From Ophioceras dolichostomum (taxonomy: Eukaryota; Ascomycota; Sordariomycetes; Magnaporthales; Ophioceraceae), in assembly GCA_003049485.1 (NCBI GenBank), contig PYST01000033.1, positions 62,001 to 126,000 on the forward strand: a stretch of 64,000 nucleotides of DNA. Direction: 5' to 3'. Positions within the stretch are counted from its first letter, which is position 1, and each line of letters opens with the position of its first letter. A model generated the notes under the pieces. It made no database searches. It saw nothing but the letters and a program-made list of their open reading frames with translations, and had not been told where the DNA came from. A program made the translations under genes and the position numbers. Of this stretch, positions 56,237-64,000 are shown in pieces.

Positions 56237-58249
56237 ATGCGACTAATTAACACGCGATCGTTGGAATTGGAGGAGTTTATAGGTCCCGTCCCGAAGTATG
56301 CCATCCTCTCTCACACGTGGGGGCAGGACGAGGTCACGCTTCAGGACTGGCAAAGGGCAAGAAGTTCTGGGCTGGGCCGCTGGGAAGCCTTGACATTGCT
56401 TGCCGGCCTGAAGCCAGGCCAGGATCCATTCACGCCTGCAGAGCCGCCGTTCGACGGCCCCGTCTATAAGCAATGCCTCAGCAGCCTCGGATTGGAGGAC
56501 ACGCGGTTCGGGTACTGGAAGATCTTGATGTCCTGCGGCCAGGCGCGACGCGATAATCTGGGGTATCTGTGGGTGGACACGAACTGTATCGACAAAACAA
56601 GCAGCGCCGAGCTGTCCGAGGCCATCAACTCCATGTTCGCGTGGTACCGTCACTCAGCCGTCTGCTACAGCTACCTAGTCGACGTCCCCGCCTCTCCCGG
56701 CGGCGCATATGATGACCCTTCGGCCGTCGACAGCCGATTCCGAACCAGCAGGTGGTTCACCCGTGGCTGGACGCTGCAAGAGCTGCTCGCGCCAAGAGAC
56801 TCCGTTTTTTTCGCAGCCGACTGGACGAGACTGGGCACCAAGTCCAGCCTATCCCGGCTGCTTCGCGAGGTTACCAGCATCCCTGAGCGGTACCTCCTGC
56901 TCAAAGAAGCCATCTCCGGCGCCAGCCTGGCCCAGCGCATGTGCTGGGTTTCGCAGCGCACGACGTCGCGGCCCGAGGACATCGCCTACTGCATGCTAGG
57001 GATCTTCGACGTCAACATGCCGCTCATCTACGGCGAGGGGTCGAAGGCCTTCATACGGTTGCAGGAGGAGATCATCAAGAAGTCCGACGACCACAGCATC
57101 TTCGCCTGGACCTGGGTCGCAGAGCTGACCGACCCGCTCATGAAGGGCGCCAGGGTCGGCGGCATCAAGAGGACGGACAAGAACAAGAACATGACGCTCT
57201 GGGACAACCTCTTCCCGGAGCATTCCACCCGGCCGCCAAGATACCCCGAGGCCCGCCTCAAGAGCCTGTACGAGAACAGCCTGTGGGGCAACCCGGAAAG
57301 GTCGACCATCCTGGCCCCGGACCCCCTCAACTTCTTCGCCTCCGGCCAGGCCCCCGTGATGGCGCCGACCGCCGAGCTCGCCCCCTTCACCATGACGAAC
57401 GCGGGCCTGTCGATCTCGCTGCCCATCCTCGCCCAGGGCGACGGCGACCTCGTCTTCGCCGTGATCGACCGGCGCAACGACAGGCACAACAACACGCAGC
57501 GGCTGGTCTGCGTCCCGCTCGTCCGCCACGGCACCCACCGCCACCGCTACACCAGGACGTGGTTCCCGCGGATGCCCATCACAATCGTGCGCCGGCTCGA
57601 CTACGTCGCCGTCATCGGCGGGGTGTTCGGGTTCGCGATCCCGGAGCTGCGCACAATCCAGGTGTGCCGCGACCACCAGCAGGTGCCATTCTACTACCGC
57701 TCGTTCGGCGCCAGCTCGTACGCCCGCGGCCTGTGGCTGTACTACCCGTTCGGCTTGAAGGGGTACAGGGTCGTCGACGGCTACGCGACGTCCGGAGGCG
57801 TGTTCAACAACTACGGCATCTTCTTCGACGGCCACTATCCGGACGGCGCGGACGCGGACGCAGACGCGGAATGCCACCCCGTGGACCAGACGTCCCGGAT
57901 GGCTGGCGGGGTTCTGATCTTTGGGCGCCCCAGTGGCGGCGCGAAAGGGCGCATCGCCGTCTTCCTGGGCGTCCGGCTGATAGGCCACACCGGGCTCGCG
58001 GCGAAGTGCATGGTCGCGAGGCCTGGACGCGGGCGTCTGGCGTCCGTTTTCAAGCGACCGCTAGATCAAAAGTCCTTCGATGCGGCGTTCGCAGCACCCG
58101 AGGACTGGCAGTCGGCCCCGGTGGCCGCCTCCTGTTCCCACGCCCGGGTTATCGTTCACAACGAGGCCCCGATGAGCCAGTCGGTCGATTCGAGGATATT
58201 TCTTACAGAAATTCTCCTCGATCCAGCCCGGGACAAGGACAAGTTCTAA
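56237..58249 (+). CDS. HET-domain protein (heterokaryon incompatibility type)
   Basis: An intronless frame of 670 residues. The HET domain occupies about 22-165: YAILSHTWG, then after a spacer of about 80 residues YLWVDTNCIDK, and TRGWTLQELLAPR. These are the three conserved HET blocks, in order. It continues with SLAQRMCWVSQRTTSRPEDIAYCMLGIF and MPLIYGEGSKAF, the usual extension of this subfamily. The C-terminal 350 residues have no recognised repeat or effector module (no WD, ankyrin or NACHT). HET domains act as TIR-like cell-death modules in nonself recognition between hyphae; whether this gene is polymorphic cannot be told. Codon use is GC-rich like neighbours, so recent transfer is not indicated. 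Confidence 0.92.
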   Translation: MRLINTRSLELEEFIGPVPKYAILSHTWGQDEVTLQDWQRARSSGLGRWEALTLLAGLKPGQDPFTPAEPPFDGPVYKQCLSSLGLEDTRFGYWKILMSCGQARRDNLGYLWVDTNCIDKTSSAELSEAINSMFAWYRHSAVCYSYLVDVPASPGGAYDDPSAVDSRFRTSRWFTRGWTLQELLAPRDSVFFAADWTRLGTKSSLSRLLREVTSIPERYLLLKEAISGASLAQRMCWVSQRTTSRPEDIAYCMLGIFDVNMPLIYGEGSKAFIRLQEEIIKKSDDHSIFAWTWVAELTDPLMKGARVGGIKRTDKNKNMTLWDNLFPEHSTRPPRYPEARLKSLYENSLWGNPERSTILAPDPLNFFASGQAPVMAPTAELAPFTMTNAGLSISLPILAQGDGDLVFAVIDRRNDRHNNTQRLVCVPLVRHGTHRHRYTRTWFPRMPITIVRRLDYVAVIGGVFGFAIPELRTIQVCRDHQQVPFYYRSFGASSYARGLWLYYPFGLKGYRVVDGYATSGGVFNNYGIFFDGHYPDGADADADAECHPVDQTSRMAGGVLIFGRPSGGAKGRIAVFLGVRLIGHTGLAAKCMVARPGRGRLASVFKRPLDQKSFDAAFAAPEDWQSAPVAASCSHARVIVHNEAPMSQSVDSRIFLTEILLDPARDKDKF

Positions 58250-59034
58250 GCTCCTGTCACTCGAGGCAGCGGGCTTAGCCAACACTCGATAGGTCAGACA
58301 TGGGCTTCGAGCTCGACTGACCAGGATAGGGGTAAGGACCGGGCTTGCCATTATCGCACGGTTTCCGCGAGCATCAACCATCACGAACTTACCACTTACA
58401 TGTCACAAACGGTTTCCGTCTTCAGATTGACATCCATTCCCCTTGACGATTATCGTCATCAGAGGATGCTATCATCGAAGGGGCGGCCCATACTATACCT
58501 ATTGACTCCTCGAACCCCGGACTCCTAGCGCCCCTGGCTGCGGCGTTGTTGCATCATCACTCACTGTGTAGGGTTTTAGGAGGACTTCCTCTTCCTTCCT
58601 CCCGTCCCTCCTCTCGCACTAGTACGTGCCCTCCCGCCCATGGACACATCAATGAACGGCAAGGAGACCCACGTCACTAGATACCAGGCCGTTAACACAT
58701 CACTGACTACAACCAGCAGACTCATATCGGCAGAGTGCATACCCTAGACCCTTCTCTTAGGGATGTCATGATATTTGACTCGGCGATGCGTCCCGTCTTG
58801 GGTGTTATCCTGATCGCGGCGGCCCTGCTGGTTTTCAGATGACGAGACTGTCCTTACCAAAGGCTACAAATTTGGGTATAAATACCCCTGAGCCCAAGGC
58901 AGCTTTGATCGGACTGCTCTTGAGAAGGCCATCCCAACAAGAGATCCCAACACAAACCCCCATCTACTATTCAGCGCCTCGATACTCCATTCCATCGTAT
59001 CCATCACTGGCCATCGTACCGGAAGAAAACAAGG
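58250..59034. other. Intergenic region with 3' end of HET gene and promoter of the zinc-knuckle gene
   Basis: 785 bases. The last 160 bases carry the TATA box described separately. Nothing else is recognised. Confidence 0.4.
58877..58884 (+). promoter_or_regulatory. TATA box of the small zinc-knuckle gene
   Basis: TATAAATA inside the short palindrome GGGTATAAATACCC, 151 bases upstream of the ATG at 59035. It is the clearest core-promoter motif in the window and suggests strong or inducible expression. Confidence 0.6.
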
Positions 59035-59247
59035 ATGTCGAACAACGACGGAAAGACGGACGAGAAGCGAGAGGATGACGTGAAGAAGGACGAGAACAAG
59101 GACGATAAGAAGGACGACAAGTATGGGAAGCATTGGCATGACCCGAATGACGACCACGCCAAGTGCTCCTCGTGCGGCCTTGTCGGCGACCACACCGATA
59201 ACTGCAAGGCAAATGGCCCGAGCCCCTTTTTCTTTACTGGCGCATGA
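59035..59247 (+). CDS. 70-residue charged microprotein with CCHC zinc-knuckle-like motif
   Basis: Single exon from ATG 59035. Residues 1-32 are almost all Lys, Asp, Glu and Asn (DDVKKDENKDDKKDDK) and helical or disordered. Then comes HWHDPNDDHAKCSSCGLVGD followed by HTDNCK, with spacing C-x2-C-x5-H-x3-C. Its total span equals the retroviral-type zinc knuckle C-x2-C-x4-H-x4-C, with His displaced by one, and the extra His residues before it could also take part. Function unknown: nucleic-acid binding or metal storage are possible. The TATA box 151 bases upstream and the clean ATG support expression. The highly charged N-terminus resembles dehydration-protective proteins (weak inference). Confidence 0.6.
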   Translation: MSNNDGKTDEKREDDVKKDENKDDKKDDKYGKHWHDPNDDHAKCSSCGLVGDHTDNCKANGPSPFFFTGA

Positions 59248-60377
59248 GCTGTATTTTATGGGGCGAACGCGCCTGTGCAACGAACACATAACATTGAACA
59301 GGGGCTAGCCCGACTCTGTGGTCAGTTCTTTGGAAGGCCCTCTCGTGGGATTCAAGAGGTACAAAAGGTACCTAGTAGGTAATTAGTTAGTAGCTACTTA
59401 GGTAGATAGATGTAGTTGGCTGCTCATTTTATCCACGTCATCTGTCTTGAGATTTTGCTCCATACCGTGATGTTACTAGTAGTATTTGTCTGCGTGACTG
59501 CAAGACACGGCACGGCAAAGTCGTGCTCATACCCCCAAGGTCCCTCTCCCAACATACCTTTCAGGTCCAACAATAACAATTTATCGCATTGTACCCGTGG
59601 ATCTGCGCCTATCCTAGTTTTCCAGTTCTGCCTTGAGGCAGGCACGTTCCAGGCGGCCGTGCTTTGGAGGCTGGCATTCGGGATCAATTTCTGCTGAACA
59701 CTGGCCTCTCCCAAAAGAGAACAGGCCGCTCCACAAGCCCTGCGAGTTTATTACACGCTGGGGACGGCCCGAATTCTGAAGATTCGGGTGGCCTTCTGCA
59801 TTTCCCCTTAGGCCACTAGGAAAGTCAAGAGGGGTTTGGTGAATGAGTTGTTTGTGTGGTTCAGGTTGCCTTGCGGGTGACTGGTTGCCTCGCGCATCCG
59901 GTGACGGATTCACGCGGCCACCCACCTCCTCCCATTGGTTGCCTGACCAAAGAAAGAGCAGCCACCCGCCATGTTTTCTGATCAGCCAACCCCCCTTTGC
60001 CCATTTATCTGTTCGCTCCTTTCAGAGCTCGTAAGTGCCTTCCATCGAACTTAGTTTTGAGGAGAGTTGACCGAGCAAGGCTGTCTGCGAAGTCTACATT
60101 TCGAATGACAGGGCTTTTGACTTTGCGGCGCACCACGTACAAAAGCGCATCCGCGAGGCTGCGGGCCGACAAAAAAGGTACAACCGTACATATCACATTT
60201 TTAGGTATTTTTCTCCACGAATTGGCCACCGATAGTTGACGATGGATAGCAGGGCCCCAGGAGGCATGTTGAAATGGGAGGAAAGAAGATAAGAAGTGCT
60301 AACAAAAAGTAGCCACTGCTTAAGTAGCCACTGCTTCGATCAGCTTCTAGTTGGCCCAAAGATATTGGACACAATAA
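59248..60377. other. Intergenic region
   Basis: 1.1 kb without supported genes. A cluster of TACCTAGTAGGTA/TACTTAGGTAGATAG motifs at 59365-59410 belongs to the dispersed palindrome family. Short frames are not coding-like. Confidence 0.4.
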
Positions 60378-60996
60378 ATGGCGACAAGGTCCACTGAGAC
60401 GGGCACTGGTTCAGGCACTGGTACGTGAGACCTATCTTCAATCACCTCTGTGCTACCGTCCCGAGGTCTTTGTTCCCATCCGACGGTGGCTTACTTTCGT
60501 CACCACTTCTCAGCCCTGGCACACGTTAACATACCACCCTGCAGAATGGCAAACGCAAGCCATCGAGAGTTCTAAGGGCGACCACCTTCATGCTCGCAGG
60601 CATCAAAGCACGCCAAAGGCCTCCGTCGGGGGTTTCGCGAGAAATGGAACCAGTAACGGCTCTCTGTTATGGGATGGGGGAAGGGTGGGTGATGATGGCG
60701 CTGAAGCTACCATGCTCATCAGTCCCAGTCTTGCCCCGACGGCAGATACAAAATGCTCAACGGACTCTGAAAAATGGGACATGCTCGAGGATGACTTCGT
60801 CATGGAGCTAGGAGAGGGATGGGAGGACCTCGGCACCAAGAACCTAATTAACCACGAGGCACACTCGGAGGACGATACCGAGTCGTCGAAGGAAGAAGCT
60901 GTTTGGGCCTCAACCTACGACCTTGCGAGAGAGTTCTTTTTCAAGCTTTTGTGTGGACTAGAACCTAGCTCTAGGTCGGGTCTCTTGCCCATATGA
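60378..60996 (+). CDS. Hypothetical 164-residue protein, two exons
   Basis: Exons 60378-60420 and 60545-60996 join in phase 1 (donor GTACGT, acceptor CTGCAG) into an open frame from ATG to TGA. The product starts MATRSTETGTGSG, has a disordered N-terminal half and an acidic C-terminal half with KWDMLEDDFVMELGEGWEDL, then a short hydrophobic-aromatic helix (LAREFFFKLLCGL) near the end. No domain is recognised. Continuity across the splice and a sensible acidic composition support it; I see nothing in the sequence that gives a function. It lies in the HET-side accessory-looking stretch. Confidence 0.5.
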
Positions 60997-61760
60997 ACAA
61001 TATGAACATGGTAATATTTAAACCACGGGACACGAGATGAACAAGCTCGAACTACGAAGAAGACCTCGCTCGGGTATGAGGCTTAAGGAGAAAACGAACC
61101 TTGCCTCTGAACGACGACGAGCTGAGAGGTCATTTGCCACTGAAAGGCGACCAAAATGAGCCTTTCAGGTCGAAAAGGGGCAAGGAAGGGGGTCGGCCTG
61201 TCCTACCCCCTCGCCAGATGGCGATACCCCTGGCCTCCTCGCGCTCTCGAGAAGCCGGAGAGGTTGAGCTATAGGCGGAACTGTAAACCACCTCACCTCT
61301 GCTGGCTGCTGGAGAGCCGGACAACGAAGGTGTATGGATGATTTCAGGGACCGCACCACAGCCTGGTGCTGGGAACTTGGGTGCGTTTGGTCATGATGGT
61401 TCATGGGAAGAAAAGGTTTGTTCGCCTCAACAACACGAAATTGAACTTAAGCAAAGCCTCTCACGATACTTGCATCATTACGGCGATCATTTTGGGATGT
61501 CTTTCGGAGAAAGGGAGGGCAACCCGCCTCGGAGAAAGGTCCAAAGGGCATATAGAAAAAGCTGGCCACCCTCTCCATAGAGGATGAATCTTGACAACAC
61601 CCAGAACACAACACACACAGTCACACTCGCTCGCTCTCACACTATCGCGCTGGCGACAGACATAGCATTATCACTGGCAAGAAGTTGTAAGTAATCACTT
61701 TCAGAAACACCACGAAACACCCCTTTCTAACCAAGCACCGACAAGGCAGCCAACGACAAA
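60997..61760. other. Intergenic region upstream of the Gln-rich gene
   Basis: 764 bases with no supported gene. It contains the 5' leader of the next gene with CACACACAGTCACACTCGCTC-like repeats near 61605-61640. Confidence 0.4.
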
Positions 61761-63116
61761 ATGGCCCTAATCCCGACAGCAGCGGACCAAATCGGTCTCC
61801 CCTCCGCTCAGCCCTGCGCCGGCCCCTCCACCATGGTCTACCCCAACCAAATTCTTTCCCCCGGCCCGTTCGACCAGCGGGACGACGACGGCACCTACTG
61901 GCGCGGCGTCGTCCCCGCCTGGCCGTTCAAAATCTTGGACGGGGAGCTGGATCCCCCGGCCAGGGTGAAGGCCATGCTGAAGCTGGCCTACGCGTTCGAC
62001 GACAAGAGCAAATGCCATAAGGAGCTCAGAAGCGAATACAGCCCTTGGTTCTCTACCGAGGAGTACAGCGCGGCCTTGAGGCCCGCGCTCGACCTCGTCA
62101 ACTACCTGCACCCCTCCCCGGCCCGCCAGTATGCCGTGTGGCAGCTGGCTGCGATGCGAGGCCTCTGCAACGGCCAGACCCCGCCGCCGGCCCCTAGCCT
62201 CCAATACACCTCCCCGAACATCCCTCTCCTCCACTCTGTCCCCCCTGCGCAGCTGCCACAGGAGCAGCTGCAGCAGCAACAGATTCTCCTCGCCCCGTTG
62301 CAGCTGCCACAGCAGCAGCTGCAACGACTGCAGATGCAACAACAGCAACTGCAGCTACTGCAGCTGCAGCTGCAGCTCATCCTCTCCCCCGCGCAGCTGG
62401 CACAGGAGCAGCAGCAGCCGCCCGTGCTCGCGGCCCACCACGCCCCCAACGACCCACAGCCGGCCCCGTCGACAGTGGCGGCGGCGGCCCCAACCAGCCC
62501 CTCCTCCCAGTCTTCGCTCGCATGCATCGACCCGGGGTTGGTGGCAGAATGGTCGGCAGCCCGGGGGGTTGTCATCGACCAGCCGCCGCCTCCAGCCGCC
62601 GATGCGCCGCAGCCCACGGTGCCGACGCAGCAGCCGGTGGTGATGCCGCAGCCGGTGATGGTGGAGCAGCAGCCGGCGATGCAGCAGCCGGTGGCGCAGC
62701 TCTCGATGGCCCTCGGCGACCTGGCTGCCCAGCAGCCGGTCCCATCGGCGGTTCCCACGGCGGCCCCATCAGAGGCCCCATCAGTACCGGCAGAACCGGC
62801 AGTCCAGAGTGACGCCGCCTACCCGGACACTCCCGCCGATCCGCGGCCGCCCACCTATCGGGACGACCCTCTGCTCTATCCCGCGGAGCCTTCCCCCTAT
62901 GAGGAACCTCTCCAGGGGATTTTCCTCCTTCCGGAGGAGCACACCTATTGGGACTCTCCCAACGATCCCGACCCTCCCGTCGATCCGGCGGAGCCGGGCT
63001 CACCAGCGGAGGGCAGCCTCTTCAACGGGCCACTGCCCGGCGACGACGGGGTGGACTCGGCGGACGCTCTTAGCGACGAGCAAGTTTACCGGATTCTCCA
63101 AGCAGCACTCGGGTAG
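61761..63116 (+). CDS. Gln/Pro-rich low-complexity protein, 451 residues
   Basis: Intronless, ATG at 61761 after an ACAAA leader. Residues 25-135 look folded, with Trp, Tyr and charged residues (GTYWRGVVPAWPFKILDGEL, AMLKLAYAFDD, EEYSAALRPALDLVNYL). Residues about 160-220 are a Gln/Leu tract of the form QLPQQQLQRLQMQQQQ that could form a coiled coil or prion-like aggregate. About 220-345 is Pro/Ala/Gln-rich, and the C-terminus has Tyr/Asp/Pro motifs (HTYWDSPNDPDP) and a short helix at the end (DEQVYRILQAAL). Gln-rich and acidic-Pro composition is common in transcription regulators (inference), but no DNA-binding domain is visible. The CAGCTG-rich DNA is prone to repeat length change. Confidence 0.65.
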   Translation: MALIPTAADQIGLPSAQPCAGPSTMVYPNQILSPGPFDQRDDDGTYWRGVVPAWPFKILDGELDPPARVKAMLKLAYAFDDKSKCHKELRSEYSPWFSTEEYSAALRPALDLVNYLHPSPARQYAVWQLAAMRGLCNGQTPPPAPSLQYTSPNIPLLHSVPPAQLPQEQLQQQQILLAPLQLPQQQLQRLQMQQQQLQLLQLQLQLILSPAQLAQEQQQPPVLAAHHAPNDPQPAPSTVAAAAPTSPSSQSSLACIDPGLVAEWSAARGVVIDQPPPPAADAPQPTVPTQQPVVMPQPVMVEQQPAMQQPVAQLSMALGDLAAQQPVPSAVPTAAPSEAPSVPAEPAVQSDAAYPDTPADPRPPTYRDDPLLYPAEPSPYEEPLQGIFLLPEEHTYWDSPNDPDPPVDPAEPGSPAEGSLFNGPLPGDDGVDSADALSDEQVYRILQAALG

Positions 63117-64000
63117 ATGAAGGAAGGGAAGGAGGTTCGGGAATCGAATTCGTGAGAGGCGGCGGTCTTTGGTGCTTTTTCTTTTTGCTTCCTTGTTCGT
63201 TTTGTTTCTTTCTCTGCTTGTTTCCTTCTGTCTTTCTGTCTTTCTGTCTTTCTGTCTTTCTGTCTTTCTGTCTTTCTGTCTTTCTGTCGTTCTAGTATTC
63301 TGGCGTTATAGAGTTCCAGCGTTCCAGCGTTCCAGCGTTCAAGCGTTCCAGCGTTCCAGCATTCTAGCGCTCTAGCCTTTTCCTTCTTCCTGTTTTCACG
63401 TTCTTCATTCTTAGTTCTTCATGTTCGAAGCGTCTGTTCGGTTTCTTGCTACGGTCGTGCTTATGGTGACCTCTTGGATCATCAGTGTTATGGAAAAGGG
63501 GGCAACTGCACGTATTGGAAGGACAGAACAACAAAAAAAAAGAAAGAAAAAAAAGAGGAGAGATGGAAAAATAACCAAAAACAATGCTTGTATTTATCGT
63601 CCATGCGATGCCTGGGCAAGCGGTTTGTTAGGTACCTGTACTTAGTTCAAAAGATGCAATTATTCCCATTTGCATTTTCTACCTCTTGCTCGCTTCAACT
63701 ACCCACAATTTCTCCATGTGCCCCAGCTAAGCTACCTCTTCTTACCCATTCATACAGATGCCGTACATACATCGCGGGTTTGTAAAGACGATTGATGCTA
63801 GACCACCATATTGAGTCTGACGCTGAGAGCACCTCTCGCACGTCCGGATGACCCTCCACCTCAAGACCGTTTCGTACGCCTCCCCTGAATATACCTGACA
63901 TGAAGAGTAAGGAGGTGAAAATACAAGACTCCAAATCCAGTTCCACCACGGGTCGTAAAATATAAACCTTAGCTAGGAAAAAGAGAGACACACTCTGGTA
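63117..64000. other. Right-edge non-coding region
   Basis: 884 bases after the Gln-rich gene. It contains the 8-nt array described separately and an A-rich patch (63530-63590). A minus-strand frame near 63780-63900 is mildly gene-like but lacks an ATG in the window. Confidence 0.4.
63225..63376 (+). repeat. In-phase 8-nt tandem array, 19 units in two sequence types
   Basis: Eight units of TTTCTGTC (first one CTTCTGTC) at 63225-63288 pass without any phase break into eleven units at 63289-63376 with consensus GTTCCAGC: GTTCTAGT, ATTCTGGC, GTTATAGA, then six GTTCCAGC-type units, ATTCTAGC and GCTCTAGC. The two halves share the NTTCnnnC pattern, so the second may derive from the first by point changes. 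Confidence 0.9.

Noticed and set aside
56941..58278. 445-codon open frame overlapping the HET gene
   Set aside because: Same strand, shifted frame, His/Arg/Pro-rich shadow of the HET coding sequence with no domain.
63695..63991. Minus-strand frame at the right edge
   Set aside because: Middle part (RGGVRNGLEVEGHPDVREVL) looks gene-like, but the frame begins at GTG and cannot be extended inside the window.

Overview
The window is nuclear DNA of a filamentous ascomycete, most likely a Sordariomycete. Genes are monocistronic, on both strands, GC-rich in third positions, and broken by short introns (about 80-250 nt) with GT..AG ends and CTGAC/CTAAC-like branch sites. Recognisable products are Pezizomycotina types: HET-domain protein, DUF1769 protein, ERG9, GPI14, Nbs1, TRAX, an HMT1-type ABC transporter, a proteinase K-like subtilase and an FBXO31-like F-box protein. 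No rRNA, tRNA, CRISPR or intact transposon was found.

Layout. 1-8 kb: a Ser/Thr/Pro-rich protein running off the left edge (-), a membrane-anchored cytochrome b5-domain protein (+), the DNA-repair protein Nbs1 (-) and a rhamnose-pathway epimerase/reductase (-). 9.7-11.6 kb: squalene synthase (+). 15.3-16.8 kb: secreted subtilisin-like protease (-). 16.8-26 kb: a gene-poor stretch of about 9 kb. 26-28 kb: F-box protein (+). 30.3-37.1 kb: GPI mannosyltransferase I (-), TRAX (+) with an 18-nt microexon, ABC transporter (-). 38.8-45.1 kb: small Cys-rich protein (+), a one-pass membrane protein with His/Gln tracts (-), FBXO31-like protein (-). 48.3-55.1 kb: cupin (+), membrane alpha/beta hydrolase (-), DUF1769 protein (+). 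56.2-63.1 kb: HET protein (+) followed by three small or low-complexity genes, which looks like the most accessory part of the window.

The genes are mostly housekeeping and do not form a pathway cluster: ergosterol synthesis, GPI-anchor synthesis, double-strand-break sensing, RNA/DNA metabolism, metal or conjugate transport and wall or nucleotide-sugar metabolism each appear once. Gene models were rebuilt by hand from ATG starts, splice signals and reading-phase continuity, so exon ends marked as inferred need RNA evidence. I found no convincing new multi-gene system. The best second-look items are the TRAX microexon, an in-phase 8-nt repeat array of 19 units at 63.2 kb, a charged insert in the ABC transporter coupling loop, a zinc-knuckle microprotein, and dispersed TAGGTACCTA palindromes confined to non-coding DNA.
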